Positions 36,070-45,463 of a DNA stretch of 64,000 bases are shown piece by piece. The position numbers and the translations under genes were made by a program. Every line of letters begins with the position of its first letter. Positions within the stretch are counted from its first letter, which is position 1. Source of the stretch: Rivihabitans pingtungensis (GTDB taxonomy: Bacteria > Pseudomonadota > Gammaproteobacteria > Burkholderiales > Aquaspirillaceae); assembly GCF_003201855.1 (NCBI RefSeq), contig NZ_QJKI01000003.1, positions 1-64,000 on the forward strand, in the 5' to 3' direction. Under the pieces are notes generated by a model. It had not been told where the DNA came from and did no database searches. It was given only the letters and a program-made list of their open reading frames with translations.

Positions 36070-36775
36070 CTCAAGAGATGCGTATTAAACCGGATTTCGC
36101 CGGATGGGTCAAGTGGTTTTTGCAAAAAATCTGCATGCAACACAAGTGGAGCAGATTTTTGTTGGTAAATCACACACTTGCTCGCCAGACGCTGAAAAAT
36201 TGCGAATGGGGTTCGTTCTGTTTGTCTTGCAGCGCTGGCGTAAGCAGGGAATTGCGTGGCGATGGCCAATTTCGGCCACTTGTGCGCCCAGCCCGACAAA
36301 GTCAGTGGATTCCCCCGGCAATATGCTGCTTATCCATATTTTCCGCCCCCACACCCGGCCATTTTCTGTCAATCGTGCGTTCAATTGGACTGAAAGCAAA
36401 TTGAAAGCTTGGCTTTTTATGCTTGCAAAGCATTGAAACTGAACAAGTTTCTTGTGCGGATATCCGTCGATTTTGGGTGAGCCAAGGAGGGGGAGTCCTG
36501 GCTGTTCGATATATGCCAAAAAATTATGGCGATGCATTTTCTGCCAAAAACTGCGGCCATCACGCAACAGCCAGCATGTTTGGCCAGGGTTTTTCCATGA
36601 ATCATGGCCGATGACTCGTAGATTCACTTAAAATTCCTGCCAGGCAGGAATGAATTTTGCAAGCTCGCCCAGTCCGCAGGCGCCCATTGCCATTGGCGCC
36701 AGGCTCGACGCCAAGACAACAATGATATGGCCGATTCTGCCGCCGGCCCTGATACACACTGGAGTAAGCAATACC
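36070..36775. other. 706-base gap before lrp, no convincing gene
   Basis: This stretch is less GC-rich than its surroundings. It holds a 10-base inverted repeat AAAAATCTGC/GCAGATTTTT (36125-36134 and 36151-36160) and a perfect palindrome ATTCCTGCC-A-GGCAGGAAT at 36633-36651, 125 bases before the lrp-like gene, which could be an operator. A 172-codon open frame on the minus strand (36109-36627) has no recognisable domain and odd composition, so I do not call it. Confidence 0.45.
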
Positions 36776-37264
36776 ATGCCTCACCTCGACCTGGATAAAA
36801 CCGATATCAAAATTCTGGCCGCCTTGCAGCAAAACGGCCGGCTGACCAATGTGGAGCTGGCCGATGCCGTGGCACTGTCGCCCTCGCCTTGCCTGCGCCG
36901 TCTGAAGCATCTGGAAGAGTCGGGCATCATCAAGCGTTATGTCGCCCTGCTGGACCCCGCCCGCCTGGGACTGGGCTTGCAGGCTTTTGTCAATGTCGCG
37001 CTGGAAAAGCGCGGCAGCGTGCATATGCAAAGCTTTTTGCAGGCGGTGCAGCGCTGGCCGGAAGTGATTGCCTGCTATGCGCTGACGGGCGATATGGATT
37101 ACATGCTGCATGTGTATTGCGAGGATCTGGATCATTTTTCCCGCTTTGTCATGGGCGAATTGCTCACCCACCCCGGCGTGGAAGACCTGCGCTCCAGCTT
37201 TGTGCTGACCGACGTCAAGCGCACCACGGCGCTGCCCTTGCACCAGTTGGGCGCGCCGCGCTGA
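36776..37264 (+). CDS. Lrp/AsnC-family transcriptional regulator
   Basis: This 162-residue regulator has an N-terminal helix-turn-helix (LDKTDIKILAALQQNGRLTNVELADAVALSPSPCLRRLKHLEESGII) and a C-terminal RAM/AsnC effector domain with ALTGDMDYMLHVYCEDL. It is nearer Lrp than AsnC by its PSPCLRR turn. GGAG precedes the ATG at 36776; longer frames start within non-coding sequence. A palindrome upstream may be an autoregulatory site. The amino acid sensed is unknown. Confidence 0.9.
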   Translation: MPHLDLDKTDIKILAALQQNGRLTNVELADAVALSPSPCLRRLKHLEESGIIKRYVALLDPARLGLGLQAFVNVALEKRGSVHMQSFLQAVQRWPEVIACYALTGDMDYMLHVYCEDLDHFSRFVMGELLTHPGVEDLRSSFVLTDVKRTTALPLHQLGAPR

Positions 37265-37329
37265 GCGGGGCTGGCTAGGCCCCCGCCCGCCGGATTCGGG
37301 AGGGACGCCTGGCCAGCAATAGCCAGAAA

Positions 37330-37361
37330 ACACAAAAGGCGCCGCAAGGCGCCTTTTGTGT
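37330..37361. terminator. Bidirectional terminator between lrp-like gene and amtB
   Basis: ACACAAAAGGCGCC pairs with GGCGCCTTTTGTGT around GCAA. A/T tracts at the base of the GC stem give terminator form in both directions, fitting the convergent gene arrangement. Confidence 0.88.
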
Positions 37362-37395
37362 TCTGTGCCGCCCGGCAAACGCCGGGGGTTCAGGA

Positions 37396-38904
37396 TCAGT
37401 GATGGTAGGCGGTTTCACCGTGGGTGGTGATGTCCAGACCTTCACGTTCTTGCTCTTCGCTGACACGCAGACCGATGGTCAGGTCGATCAGCTTGAAGGC
37501 CACGAAGGACACCACAGCCGACCAGATGATGGCCACGCCAACACCCCAGGCTTGCGAGGTCACTTGCGCCACCATGTCGTATTCGCCCACGGCGTTGGCC
37601 ACGTAGTCGTACACACCGGTGCCGCCCAGGCTCGGCGCAGCAAACACGCCAGTCAGCAGAGCGCCCAGGATGCCGCCCACGCCGTGCACGCCGAACACAT
37701 CCAGCGAGTCATCCACACCCAGCATGCGCTTGAGGCCGTTCACACCCCAGTAGCACACCATGCCGCCCAGCAGACCCATGATGATGCTGCCCATCGGGCC
37801 GACGAAGCCGCAAGCCGGGGTGATCACCACCAGGCCGGCGATGGTGCCGGAAATCGCGCCCAGCATGGACGGCTTGCCCTTGATCAGCCATTCGACCAGA
37901 GTCCACGACACGGTGGCGGCGCAGGTGGCCAGCATGGTGTTGATCATGGCCAGTGCGGCGGTGCCGGTGGCTTCGAGGTTGGAGCCGGCGTTAAAGCCAA
38001 ACCAGCCCACCCACAGCATCGCGCCGCCGACCATGGTCATGGTCAGGCTGTGCGGGGCCATGGATTCGCGGCCGTAGCCCACGCGCTTGCCGATGATCAG
38101 TGCGCCAACCAGGGCTGCCACACCGGCGTTGATGTGCACCACGGTGCCGCCAGCGAAGTCCAGCGCGCCCTTCTGGAACAGGAAGCCTGCGGTTTCACCA
38201 GCCTTGGCGCCAGCTTCGGCCGTGGTGTAAGCGTCAGGACCGGCCCAGTACCACACCATGTGTGCCAGCGGCAGGTAGGAGAAGGTGAACCACACCACCA
38301 CAAAGGCCAGCACGGCGGAGAACTTGATGCGCTCGGCAAAGCCGCCGATGATCAGCGCGGAAGTCAGGCCGGCAAAGGTCAGCTGGAAGGCGATGTACAC
38401 GTATTCCGGAATCACCACGCCCTTGCTGAAGGTAGCGGCGACGGAATCCACGGTCACGCCCTTCAGGAACAGCTTGTCCAGGCTGCCGAAGAAGGCATTG
38501 CCCTCGGTAAACGCCAGGCTATAGCCGTACGCTGCCCACAGCACGCCCAGCAGGCAGAACACCACCAGGCTTTGCATCAGGATGGACAGCATGTTCTTGG
38601 TGCGCACCAGGCCACCGTAGAACAGACCCAGGCCAGGTGCGGCCATCAGCAGCACCAGGAGGGTGGAGGCCAGCATCCAGGCGGTGTCGCCCTTGTTGGC
38701 AACCGGAGCCGGGGCAGCCGCGGCATCCGCAGCCGGAGCGGCAGCCACAGCGGCCGCAGGGGCTGCCGGCGCTACGGCCGGGGCGTCAGCCGCCGGCGCG
38801 GCTTGAGTCACAGCGGCGGCGGCTGCCGGCGCATCTTCCGCCCAGCTGGGCATCACGAACAGAAAGGTGAACAACAAGCTCACCATGGCCAGAACACGTC
38901 TCAT
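37396..38904 (-). CDS. amtB: Ammonium transporter AmtB
   Basis: This 502-residue ammonium channel has a cleavable signal peptide (MRRVLAM...SWAED), an unusual Ala/Pro-rich stretch of about 45 residues, then the eleven-helix Amt core (starting DTAWMLASTLLVLLMAAPGL) with DFAGGTVVHINAG carrying the first pore His and FGVHGVGGILGALLTG the second. It moves ammonium across the inner membrane and is blocked by GlnK when nitrogen is plentiful. It follows glnK by 57 bases in one operon. The Ala-rich periplasmic N-terminal extension is longer than in E. coli. Confidence 0.96.
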   Translation of the reverse strand: MRRVLAMVSLLFTFLFVMPSWAEDAPAAAAAVTQAAPAADAPAVAPAAPAAAVAAAPAADAAAAPAPVANKGDTAWMLASTLLVLLMAAPGLGLFYGGLVRTKNMLSILMQSLVVFCLLGVLWAAYGYSLAFTEGNAFFGSLDKLFLKGVTVDSVAATFSKGVVIPEYVYIAFQLTFAGLTSALIIGGFAERIKFSAVLAFVVVWFTFSYLPLAHMVWYWAGPDAYTTAEAGAKAGETAGFLFQKGALDFAGGTVVHINAGVAALVGALIIGKRVGYGRESMAPHSLTMTMVGGAMLWVGWFGFNAGSNLEATGTAALAMINTMLATCAATVSWTLVEWLIKGKPSMLGAISGTIAGLVVITPACGFVGPMGSIIMGLLGGMVCYWGVNGLKRMLGVDDSLDVFGVHGVGGILGALLTGVFAAPSLGGTGVYDYVANAVGEYDMVAQVTSQAWGVGVAIIWSAVVSFVAFKLIDLTIGLRVSEEQEREGLDITTHGETAYHH

Positions 38905-38961
38905 GCCACTTTCTCCTTAGGTTTGAAAAACGGCGAGCCGCCCGGATGGGCCGGCGCTCAA

Positions 38962-39303
<342 letters not shown>

Positions 39304-39414
39304 TCACCTCTGCATTTCTCACGTGTTTTTGCTGTACCGGCTGCCGCCCTGTGCGGGTGAGTCAGCCGCTTGTTTTTGTGCGCTGCGTAATGTCTGAATT
39401 TCTGCACAGCTAAA

Positions 39415-39430
39415 AGCACAAGGTGTGCCA
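39415..39430 (-). promoter_or_regulatory. Sigma-54 promoter of glnK-amtB
   Basis: Read on the minus strand, TGGCACACCTTGTGCT has GG and GC exactly 10 bases apart, the -24/-12 spacing. The -24 element matches TGGCAC; the -12 box has one mismatch. It is 115 bases before the glnK start. Confidence 0.75.
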
Positions 39431-39542
39431 AGCATCAAAAGCCCTAGACTGGGCTTTGTGTGTTTTCAGGGGCTTATGCGTGATTTATTCTGGTTTTTTC
39501 AGCATTTAGTCATAAAAACCCCTGGCAAACCCAGCTTTGGCA

Positions 39543-39559
39543 TGCACTGCCTTGGCGCA
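39543..39559. promoter_or_regulatory. NtrC-type enhancer site upstream of glnK
   Basis: TGCACTGCCTTGGCGCA matches the NtrC consensus TGCACY-N4-TGGTGCA at all fixed positions but one. It lies about 120 bases upstream of the sigma-54 promoter, a usual enhancer distance. The rest of 39301-39836 shows no gene. Confidence 0.65.
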
Positions 39560-39836
39560 ATTGGCCCGCTGACAGCGCGCGCGCCACGCGGCCCGGCGGC
39601 GACACGCGCTGGCTGATTTGGTCTGCGCACACGGCGTGTGCCCCACAATCGCGCCTGAAGTCAGTCAAGCACCAAAATGGCGCGGCTGCATGCACGCTTG
39701 CCGATCAAATCGCCGCGCGGCACACTTGCCGTCACGCGCCGCGTGGGCGCGCCAGCCTCAACCCGTCGGCTGGGCAAGATGGACGGGAATCGTCGCGGCC
39801 AGACGGCCGGGGCGTGCTCTCGTGTGGAGCAGCAAG

Positions 39837-40802
39837 ATGAGTGAAATGATTTACGGCGACGGCGCCATCCGCCGTCCGGGCCTGTATGGCTCTTCGATTG
39901 AAAACACCTACGCCGGCGTGCTGTCGTTCATGCGCCGCACTTACAGCCGCGAGCTGAACGGCGTGGACGTGGTGGTGTCTGGCGTGCCGCTGGATTTATC
40001 CACCACCTTCCGCTCGGGCGCGCGGCTGGGCCCGCAGGCCATCCGCGCCGCCAGCGTGCAACTGGCCGAGCTCAAGCCCTACCCGTGGGGGTTTGATCCG
40101 TTTGACGACCTTGCAGTGATTGATTACGGCGATTGCTGGTTTGACGCGCACAACCCGCTGAGCATCAAGCCGACGATTGTTGAGCACGCGCGCACCATTC
40201 TGGCCAGCGGCGCCAAGATGCTCACCCTGGGCGGCGACCACTTCATCACCTATCCGCTGCTGATTGCGCACGCCGAAAAATACGGCAAACCGCTGGCCCT
40301 GCTGCACTTTGACGCCCACTGCGACACCTGGCCGGACGACTCGCCGGATTCGCTTAACCACGGCACCATGTTTTACAAGGCCATCAAGGATGGGCTGATT
40401 GACCCGGCCAAGTCTGTGCAAGTGGGCATTCGCACCTGGAATGATGATTTCATGGGGGTGAAGGTGCTGGATGCACCGTGGGTGCACGACCACGGCCCCG
40501 AGGCCGTCTTGGCGGAAATCACGCGGGTGATTGGCGACCACCCGGTGTATGTGACGTTCGACATCGACTGTCTTGACCCGTCCGCCGCCCCCGGCACCGG
40601 CACCCCCGTGCCGGGTGGGCTGTCCAGCGCGCAGGCGCTGAAGATTGTGCGCAATCTGGGTGGGCTGAATATTGTCGGCATGGACGTGGTGGAAGTGGCG
40701 CCCAGCTACGACCAGAGCGAAATCACTGCGATTGCCGCCGCACACATTGCCTGTGACATGCTGTGCCTGCTGCGCAACCAGAAGCTGGCGCGCCAAGGCT
40801 AA
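39837..40802 (+). CDS. speB: Agmatinase/ureohydrolase SpeB
   Basis: This 321-residue enzyme of the arginase/agmatinase family hydrolyses agmatine (or a related guanidino compound) to putrescine and urea. Binuclear manganese ligands are in TLGGDHFITYP, FDAHCDTW and TFDIDCLDPSAAPGTGTPVPGG. It follows agmatinases more than arginases (GLYGSSIENTYAGVLSF near the start). The ATG at 39837 with GGAG is preferred; upstream in-frame sequence is the glnK regulatory region. The NtrC site there could influence both directions. A MITE copy follows its stop. Confidence 0.88.
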   Translation: MSEMIYGDGAIRRPGLYGSSIENTYAGVLSFMRRTYSRELNGVDVVVSGVPLDLSTTFRSGARLGPQAIRAASVQLAELKPYPWGFDPFDDLAVIDYGDCWFDAHNPLSIKPTIVEHARTILASGAKMLTLGGDHFITYPLLIAHAEKYGKPLALLHFDAHCDTWPDDSPDSLNHGTMFYKAIKDGLIDPAKSVQVGIRTWNDDFMGVKVLDAPWVHDHGPEAVLAEITRVIGDHPVYVTFDIDCLDPSAAPGTGTPVPGGLSSAQALKIVRNLGGLNIVGMDVVEVAPSYDQSEITAIAAAHIACDMLCLLRNQKLARQG

Positions 40803-40888
40803 GAGCGGCCAACAAAACCCTCCTGGCGACCTGTGTGGCGCTCGCATGAGCGGCGCATGTCGGCTCAGGAGGGTTTTTGGCGCAAGAG
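40803..40888. mobile_element. Palindromic MITE-like element, copy H (divergent core)
   Basis: GAGCGGCCAACAAAACCC follows directly on the speB TAA stop. The right end, reading inward, is CTCTTGCGCCAAAAACCC, and ACCCTCCTG/CAGGAGGGT extends the stem. The core (a GCGCTCGCATGAGCGGCGC hairpin) is unrelated to that of copies A-D, so only the outer stem is shared. Confidence 0.7.
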
Positions 40889-40930
40889 GCTGTTTGCTGA
40901 TGTCGCGCGGGTTTTTTCAAGCGCGCAAAG

Positions 40931-40964
40931 AAAAACGCCCCCGGCATCAGCCGAGGGCGTTTTT
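40931..40964. terminator. Terminator between speB and tRNA-fMet
   Basis: AAAAACGCCC and GGGCGTTTTT form a stem around CCGGC/CCG. T-tracts on both strands allow it to end tRNA-fMet transcription from the right and speB read-through from the left. Confidence 0.85.
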
Positions 40965-40969
40965 GAATT

Positions 40970-41045
40970 TGGTTGCGGGGACAGGACTCGAACCTGTGAC
41001 CTTCGGGTTATGAGCCCGACGAGCTGCCAACTGCTCCACCCCGCG
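40970..41045 (-). tRNA. Initiator tRNA-fMet (CAT)
   Basis: The minus strand reads CGCGGGGTGGAGCAG and ends CCCCGCAACCA, giving the C1-A72 mismatch typical of initiators. The anticodon stem has three consecutive GC pairs (TCGGGCTCATAACCCGA). CCA is encoded. Its length of 76 bases reflects a D-loop one base shorter than in E. coli. Confidence 0.97.
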
Positions 41046-41123
41046 TCAGAGAGGTGAACTATACGCAGGGCTATTCAGGCTGTCAAGGGTTTTTGTTGCG
41101 CTGCAAGAGGACGGCTCGCGCCA

Positions 41124-41945
41124 TCACGCCGTCCAGCTCACCCAGCCCATCTTCCAGGTCAGCAAAATCAGCAGGCCAAACACAATGCGATACCAGGCAA
41201 ACACCACAAAGGTGTGGGTGGCGACAAAGCGCAGCAGGCCGCGCACCGCCAGAAACGCCGACAGAAACGCCGCGACAAAGCCCACGCCAAACACCGGCAC
41301 ATCGGCCATGGAAAACGCCTGCCAGTGCTTGAGCACATCGTAAGCCGTGGCAGCGAACATGATGGGAATGGCCAGAAAGAACGAAAACTCGGTGGCCACC
41401 TTACGGTCCAGGCCAAACAGCATGCCGCCGATGATGGTCGAGCCCGAGCGCGACACGCCAGGAATCAGCGACAACACCTGAGCAAAGCCCACTTTCAGCG
41501 CGTCGCGCAGGCGCATATCGTCCACGCGGGTAATGCGCGGCTTTTGCGGGCGCGACTCCACCCACAAAATCACCAGCCCCCCAACCACCAGCGCCACCGC
41601 CACCGAGACGGCGTTGAACAGATAAAACTTGATGGTCTTGATGGTCAGCACGCCAATCACTGCGGCCGGCAAAAAGGCCAGGCCCAGGCCCACCACAAAG
41701 CGCAGGGCGACAGGGTCGCGGCGCACGCCGCTGGCCAGCGCGGCGATGCGCGCACGGTATTCCCAGCACACCGCCAGAATCGCCCCCAGCTGAATCACCA
41801 CTTCGAATACCTTGCCCTTGCCATCGTCAAAGTTGATCAAATCGCCAGCCAGAATCAAATGGCCCGTACTGGAAATCGGAAAAAACTCGGTAATGCCTTC
41901 AACGATGCCCATGATCAGGGCCTTGCACAACAACAGGATGTCCAT
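41124..41945 (-). CDS. uppP: Undecaprenyl-diphosphatase UppP/BacA
   Basis: This 273-residue integral membrane phosphatase recycles undecaprenyl diphosphate to the monophosphate carrier for peptidoglycan and other polymers; overproduction gives bacitracin resistance. Signature segments are [20 protein letters not shown] and [23 protein letters not shown]. The start at [11 protein letters not shown] is preferred; an in-frame extension to 42050 is not hydrophobic. It is 126 bases downstream of dsbA on the same strand. Confidence 0.95.
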   Translation of the reverse strand: MDILLLCKALIMGIVEGITEFFPISSTGHLILAGDLINFDDGKGKVFEVVIQLGAILAVCWEYRARIAALASGVRRDPVALRFVVGLGLAFLPAAVIGVLTIKTIKFYLFNAVSVAVALVVGGLVILWVESRPQKPRITRVDDMRLRDALKVGFAQVLSLIPGVSRSGSTIIGGMLFGLDRKVATEFSFFLAIPIMFAATAYDVLKHWQAFSMADVPVFGVGFVAAFLSAFLAVRGLLRFVATHTFVVFAWYRIVFGLLILLTWKMGWVSWTA

Positions 41946-42071
41946 CAGTGGCTTTCCGGGCGCGCGTGCTGCGGATGAATGCGCGAAAGTAAAAAAACGG
42001 TGCGCCAGCCTGGTGACAGGCGGCGCCATGCACAAGCACACGGGCCGCAAAAGCGGCCCGTGTGCAAGAGA

Positions 42072-42686
42072 TCAACGGCCGTTTTTGGCCTTGGCGATCA
42101 GCTCATCCACCACCTGCAGCAGGCGGGTGGGCTCTGCGGCCATGGTGGCGTAGCGGCCGGCCACCACAAAGGTGGGCGTGCCTTCAATCTGATAATCGCG
42201 GGTCATCTTGGCCGCGCGCGACACCTGGCTGGCCATGCCGAAAGATTTGCTGGTTTGCAAGAACGCATTGGCGTCCACGCCTTGCGCCTTCAGGAACGGG
42301 GTCAGCAGTTTTTCATCGGCCAGGTTTTGCTTGTCGCGCATCATCGCGTCAAACACCGGCTTGTGCAGCTTGTCCAGCAAGCCCATCTGGCGCTGGGTGG
42401 CAAACAGGCGAGCCAGCGGCTCCATTTCCTTGCTCCACACAATCTGCTCGCGGCGGAAGCTCACATGCGCCGGCAACTTGGCTGCCCAGCTTTCCACTGC
42501 CGGCTCCAGCCGGTAGCAATGAATGCAGGTGTACGAGAAAAACTCGATCACTTCCACCTTGCCGGCTGGCGCACCGCTTGGTTGCGGGGCGCGCAGTTCG
42601 ACATAATCGCGGCCGGGCTGGATATCCGCCATGGCCACGGCGGACACCAGCAGCAACAGGGCTGCCCACCATTTTTTCAGCATCAT
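42072..42686 (-). CDS. dsbA: Thiol:disulfide interchange protein DsbA
   Basis: This 204-residue periplasmic oxidoreductase has a signal peptide (cleavage after VAMA), a thioredoxin fold with helical insertion, active site SYTCIHCYRLEP and cis-Pro loop EGTPTF. It introduces disulfides into secreted proteins. The active site is Cys-Ile-His-Cys instead of the usual Cys-Pro-His-Cys, which should alter redox potential. The SPOR gene upstream on the same strand is separated by a MITE copy. Confidence 0.92.
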   Translation of the reverse strand: MMLKKWWAALLLLVSAVAMADIQPGRDYVELRAPQPSGAPAGKVEVIEFFSYTCIHCYRLEPAVESWAAKLPAHVSFRREQIVWSKEMEPLARLFATQRQMGLLDKLHKPVFDAMMRDKQNLADEKLLTPFLKAQGVDANAFLQTSKSFGMASQVSRAAKMTRDYQIEGTPTFVVAGRYATMAAEPTRLLQVVDELIAKAKNGR

Positions 42687-42816
42687 GTTTCCTTCAATTT
42701 CTGGATTCGGTCATGCCCCAAAGACAGCCTTCGGAGCGCTACGCTCACACTTGCCGCAAGGCGCGCTGCCGCAGGGCAGCGCAACGATGCCCGAAGGGTT
42801 CTGTTCGCGGCGTTTA

Positions 42817-42927
42817 GCGCGGCTCACAAAACTCAGCGAAGCGATCCTGGCCAGGCGCGCGACCGCAGACAGTAAACAAGTACGGCAAAGTCGGGCAACA
42901 ACACCAGGAGGGTTTTGTGAGCCGTTC
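42817..42927 (+). mobile_element. Palindromic MITE-like element, copy I
   Basis: This 111-bp copy has TTA on both sides (42814-42816 and 42928-42930). The right one is the complement of the SPOR gene stop. Ends are GCGCGGCTCACAAAACTC and, reading inward, GAACGGCTCACAAAACCC. Core arms CCTGGC/ACCAGG and GCGACC/AGTCGG pair less well than in C and D. It lies between two genes of one orientation (SPOR gene, then dsbA). Confidence 0.9.
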
Positions 42928-43812
42928 TTAGTCTGCCTTCACCGGCGTCGGGTTCAATCCATTGGCCTTCAACTGGCCGCGCAGGCGCTCGACATCTTCC
43001 GAGCGGGTCAGCGGGCCGATGCGCACCCGATGCAGCAAACCCTTGTCCGAGCTGTTGACCGACTGGATATTGGCCTCGACCCCCAGCAGCGCCAATTTGG
43101 CTTTCATATTGTCGGCGTCCACTTCTTTTTGATAGGCGCCCACTTGCAGGTAAATCTTTTTGCCCTTGTCAGCGGCCTCTTTGTCTTTGGCCGGATCGGT
43201 GGCGGGTTTTTCCTGCGGGGCTGGCGGCGGCGCATTACCCGGCAGAATCTTGTAAAAGTCATACTGCGGCGGCTCGGCCTTGGCGTGTTTTTCTGCCGGC
43301 GTCTGCGGAGCATCCGGTTTGGCATCGGCCTTGCCCGGTCTGGCGGGCTTGTCTTCTGCCGGAGCCTGGGACGGTTGCGGCGCAGCGGCAGGCGGCGCTG
43401 CAGGTGGCGGGCTGGCCGGTGGCGTATCCAGCAAAGGATTGGTAGGCAGGTTGGCAGCCAGATCCGGTGCGCGGCTACCGGGTGCGCCAGGCTCCAGCGT
43501 AGCCGGGCCTGGCGGGGGGGCCGGTCTGGCTGGCTGCGCCGGCAGCGATACCATATCCGAGGCTTCTTCCTTGGCGGGTTTGGCGTCGCGCGGGGCAAAT
43601 GGGGTATTGGCGCGATTCAGGTAGAACGCCACCCCCGCAGCGCCCCCTACCCCCACCAGCAGGCCAATCAGCACCCCGGCGACCACGCCCTTGCCATTGC
43701 CGGATGATTTTTTGGCTGACGTGGATGTTGGCGTGCGCGGCGCTGGCGCGCCTCGGCTGGCGCCATTGCCACCACGCGGTGGCCGAGTGCTGTTTTTGTA
43801 ATCACGGGACAT
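42928..43812 (-). CDS. SPOR-domain membrane protein (FtsN-like)
   Basis: This 294-residue protein has a short basic cytoplasmic N terminus, one membrane helix (about 43-66, GVVAGVLIGLLVGVGGAAGVAFYL), a long Pro/Ala-rich linker and a C-terminal SPOR domain (about 215-294; IYLQVGAYQKEVDADNMKAKLALLG, VRIGPLTRSEDVERLRGQLKANGL). SPOR domains bind denuded septal glycan, so it probably acts in cell division like FtsN or DedD. It ends in a MITE copy. Confidence 0.87.
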   Translation of the reverse strand: MSRDYKNSTRPPRGGNGASRGAPAPRTPTSTSAKKSSGNGKGVVAGVLIGLLVGVGGAAGVAFYLNRANTPFAPRDAKPAKEEASDMVSLPAQPARPAPPPGPATLEPGAPGSRAPDLAANLPTNPLLDTPPASPPPAAPPAAAPQPSQAPAEDKPARPGKADAKPDAPQTPAEKHAKAEPPQYDFYKILPGNAPPPAPQEKPATDPAKDKEAADKGKKIYLQVGAYQKEVDADNMKAKLALLGVEANIQSVNSSDKGLLHRVRIGPLTRSEDVERLRGQLKANGLNPTPVKAD

Positions 43813-43961
43813 GCTGCTGGCGCGTCTTTCTATCAGGTGAGTTCATGGCCAGCGCGCAGCGCTGGCCCACTCTTCTCCTGTCGGTGGCGGCAGGGAAGGG
43901 CCGTGGTTCCGGCAATGCGGAACACGGCGCGCTGCGATTATATCAGCCGGGAGGGGCGTGA

Positions 43962-45452
43962 CTACAAGCCACGACGGTATTGAATGGCTTCGGCAATATG
44001 GCGGGCGTTGACCGCCGCGCTGGCTTCCAGGTCAGCGATGGTGCGCGCCAGCCGCAGGATGCGATGGTAGGCGCGGCCAGATAAATGAAAGCGCTCGATG
44101 GCCTGCGCCGCCAGGGCCGCGCCTTCGGCGTCCGGGCGGGCGATGTCGTCCAGCGTGGCGCCGTCCAGCAAGGCATTGGCCACCCCCTGGCGCGCCAGCT
44201 GGATGGAGAAAGCCGTCTCTACCCGCTCGCGCACCCGCGCGCTGGGCTCGCCGGGCGCGGCGCGCAGTAAATCTTGCGCCGGCAGGCTGGGCACTTCCAC
44301 CCGCATGTCGATGCGGTCCAGCAATGGACCGGATATTTTGCCGCGATAGCGGCTGATTTGCTCTGGCGTGCAGCGGCAACGCCCGGAAGGGTGGCCGTGA
44401 TAGCCGCAGGGGCAGGGGTTCATCGCCGCCACCAGCTGAAAGCGCGCCGGGAAATCCACCTGACGCGCCGCACGCGAAATGGTTACCCGGCCGGTTTCCA
44501 ACGGCTCGCGCAGCATGTCCAGCGTTTTGCGCTCGAACTCGGGCAGTTCATCCAGAAACAACACGCCATGCAGGGCCAGCGACACCTCGCCCGGACGCGG
44601 CTGGCCGCCGCCGCCGACCAGCGCCGCCGCCGAGGCAGAATGATGCGGCGCACGATAAGGGCGAGTCCAGAATTGTGTCGGGTCCAGCCCGCCGCTGGCC
44701 AGCGAGCGCACGCTGGCCACTTCCAGCGCTTCGGTCTCGCTCATCGCCGGTAGAATGCCGGGCAAGCGGGTGGCCAGCATGGATTTGCCGGTGCCTGGCG
44801 GGCCGGACAGCAGCAGGCTGTGGCGGCCGGCGGCGGCGATTTCCAGCGCGCGCCGCGCCGTCAGCTGGCCTTTCAGGTCACTCAGGTCGGGGTAGTCCGG
44901 CGCCAGCGCCGGCGGCGGCGGCTCGGGCGCCTCCAGCCGGGCCTGGCCATTGAGCATGGCGCACACTGCTTGCAGGCTGTCGGCCTGCGCCAGCGAGGCC
45001 TGCGGCCACAGCGCCGCCTCGCCCGCGCTGGCGCGCGGCAGCACCAGCGTGCGCCCGGCGCGGGTGGCGGCCATGGCCATCAACAGCGCGCCGCGTATTG
45101 GCCGCAACTCGCCATTCAACGCCAGCTCGCCGACAAACTCATGGCGGGCCAGATGCTGGGCGCTCAGTTGGCCCGAGGCGGCCAGAATGCCCAGGGCAAT
45201 CGGCAAATCAAAGCGCCCGGAGTCCTTGGGCAGGTCTGCGGGCGCCAGATTGATGGTGACGCGGCGGTTGGGAAACTCAAACCCCGCCAGCTGTATCGCC
45301 GCGCGCACGCGCTCGCGGCTTTCCTTGACTTCGGTGTCGGGCAGGCCGACCAAGGTCAGCGAGGGCAGGCCGTTGGCCAGATGGACTTCCACGGTGACTT
45401 CCGGGGCGTCCGTTCCGGCCAGGGCCCGGCTGGTGATCCGCGCCAGCGACAC
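43962..45452 (-). CDS. comM: YifB/ComM-type Mg-chelatase-like AAA+ helicase
   Basis: This 496-residue protein has an N-terminal ChlI fold (VEVHLANGLPSLTLVGLPDTEVKESRERVRAAI), an AAA+ core with Walker A LLLSGPPGTGKSMLA and Walker B GVLFLDELPEFERKTLD, a cysteine cluster NPCPCGYHGHPSGRCRC and a C-terminal magnesium-chelatase domain. ComM is a hexameric branch-migration helicase used in natural transformation. The start is placed at GTG 45452, where conservation begins, 11 bases after ubiK; a longer frame to 45836 is the shadow of ubiK. No strong ribosome site is seen, suggesting coupling. Confidence 0.9.
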   Translation of the reverse strand: MSLARITSRALAGTDAPEVTVEVHLANGLPSLTLVGLPDTEVKESRERVRAAIQLAGFEFPNRRVTINLAPADLPKDSGRFDLPIALGILAASGQLSAQHLARHEFVGELALNGELRPIRGALLMAMAATRAGRTLVLPRASAGEAALWPQASLAQADSLQAVCAMLNGQARLEAPEPPPPALAPDYPDLSDLKGQLTARRALEIAAAGRHSLLLSGPPGTGKSMLATRLPGILPAMSETEALEVASVRSLASGGLDPTQFWTRPYRAPHHSASAAALVGGGGQPRPGEVSLALHGVLFLDELPEFERKTLDMLREPLETGRVTISRAARQVDFPARFQLVAAMNPCPCGYHGHPSGRCRCTPEQISRYRGKISGPLLDRIDMRVEVPSLPAQDLLRAAPGEPSARVRERVETAFSIQLARQGVANALLDGATLDDIARPDAEGAALAAQAIERFHLSGRAYHRILRLARTIADLEASAAVNARHIAEAIQYRRGL

Positions 45453-45463
45453 GGCGGGGCGTC

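Noticed and set aside
36109..36627. A 172-codon open frame on the minus strand between tRNA-Phe and lrp.
   Set aside because: No recognisable domain, no good ribosome-binding site and unusual residue composition. It is described as a gap.
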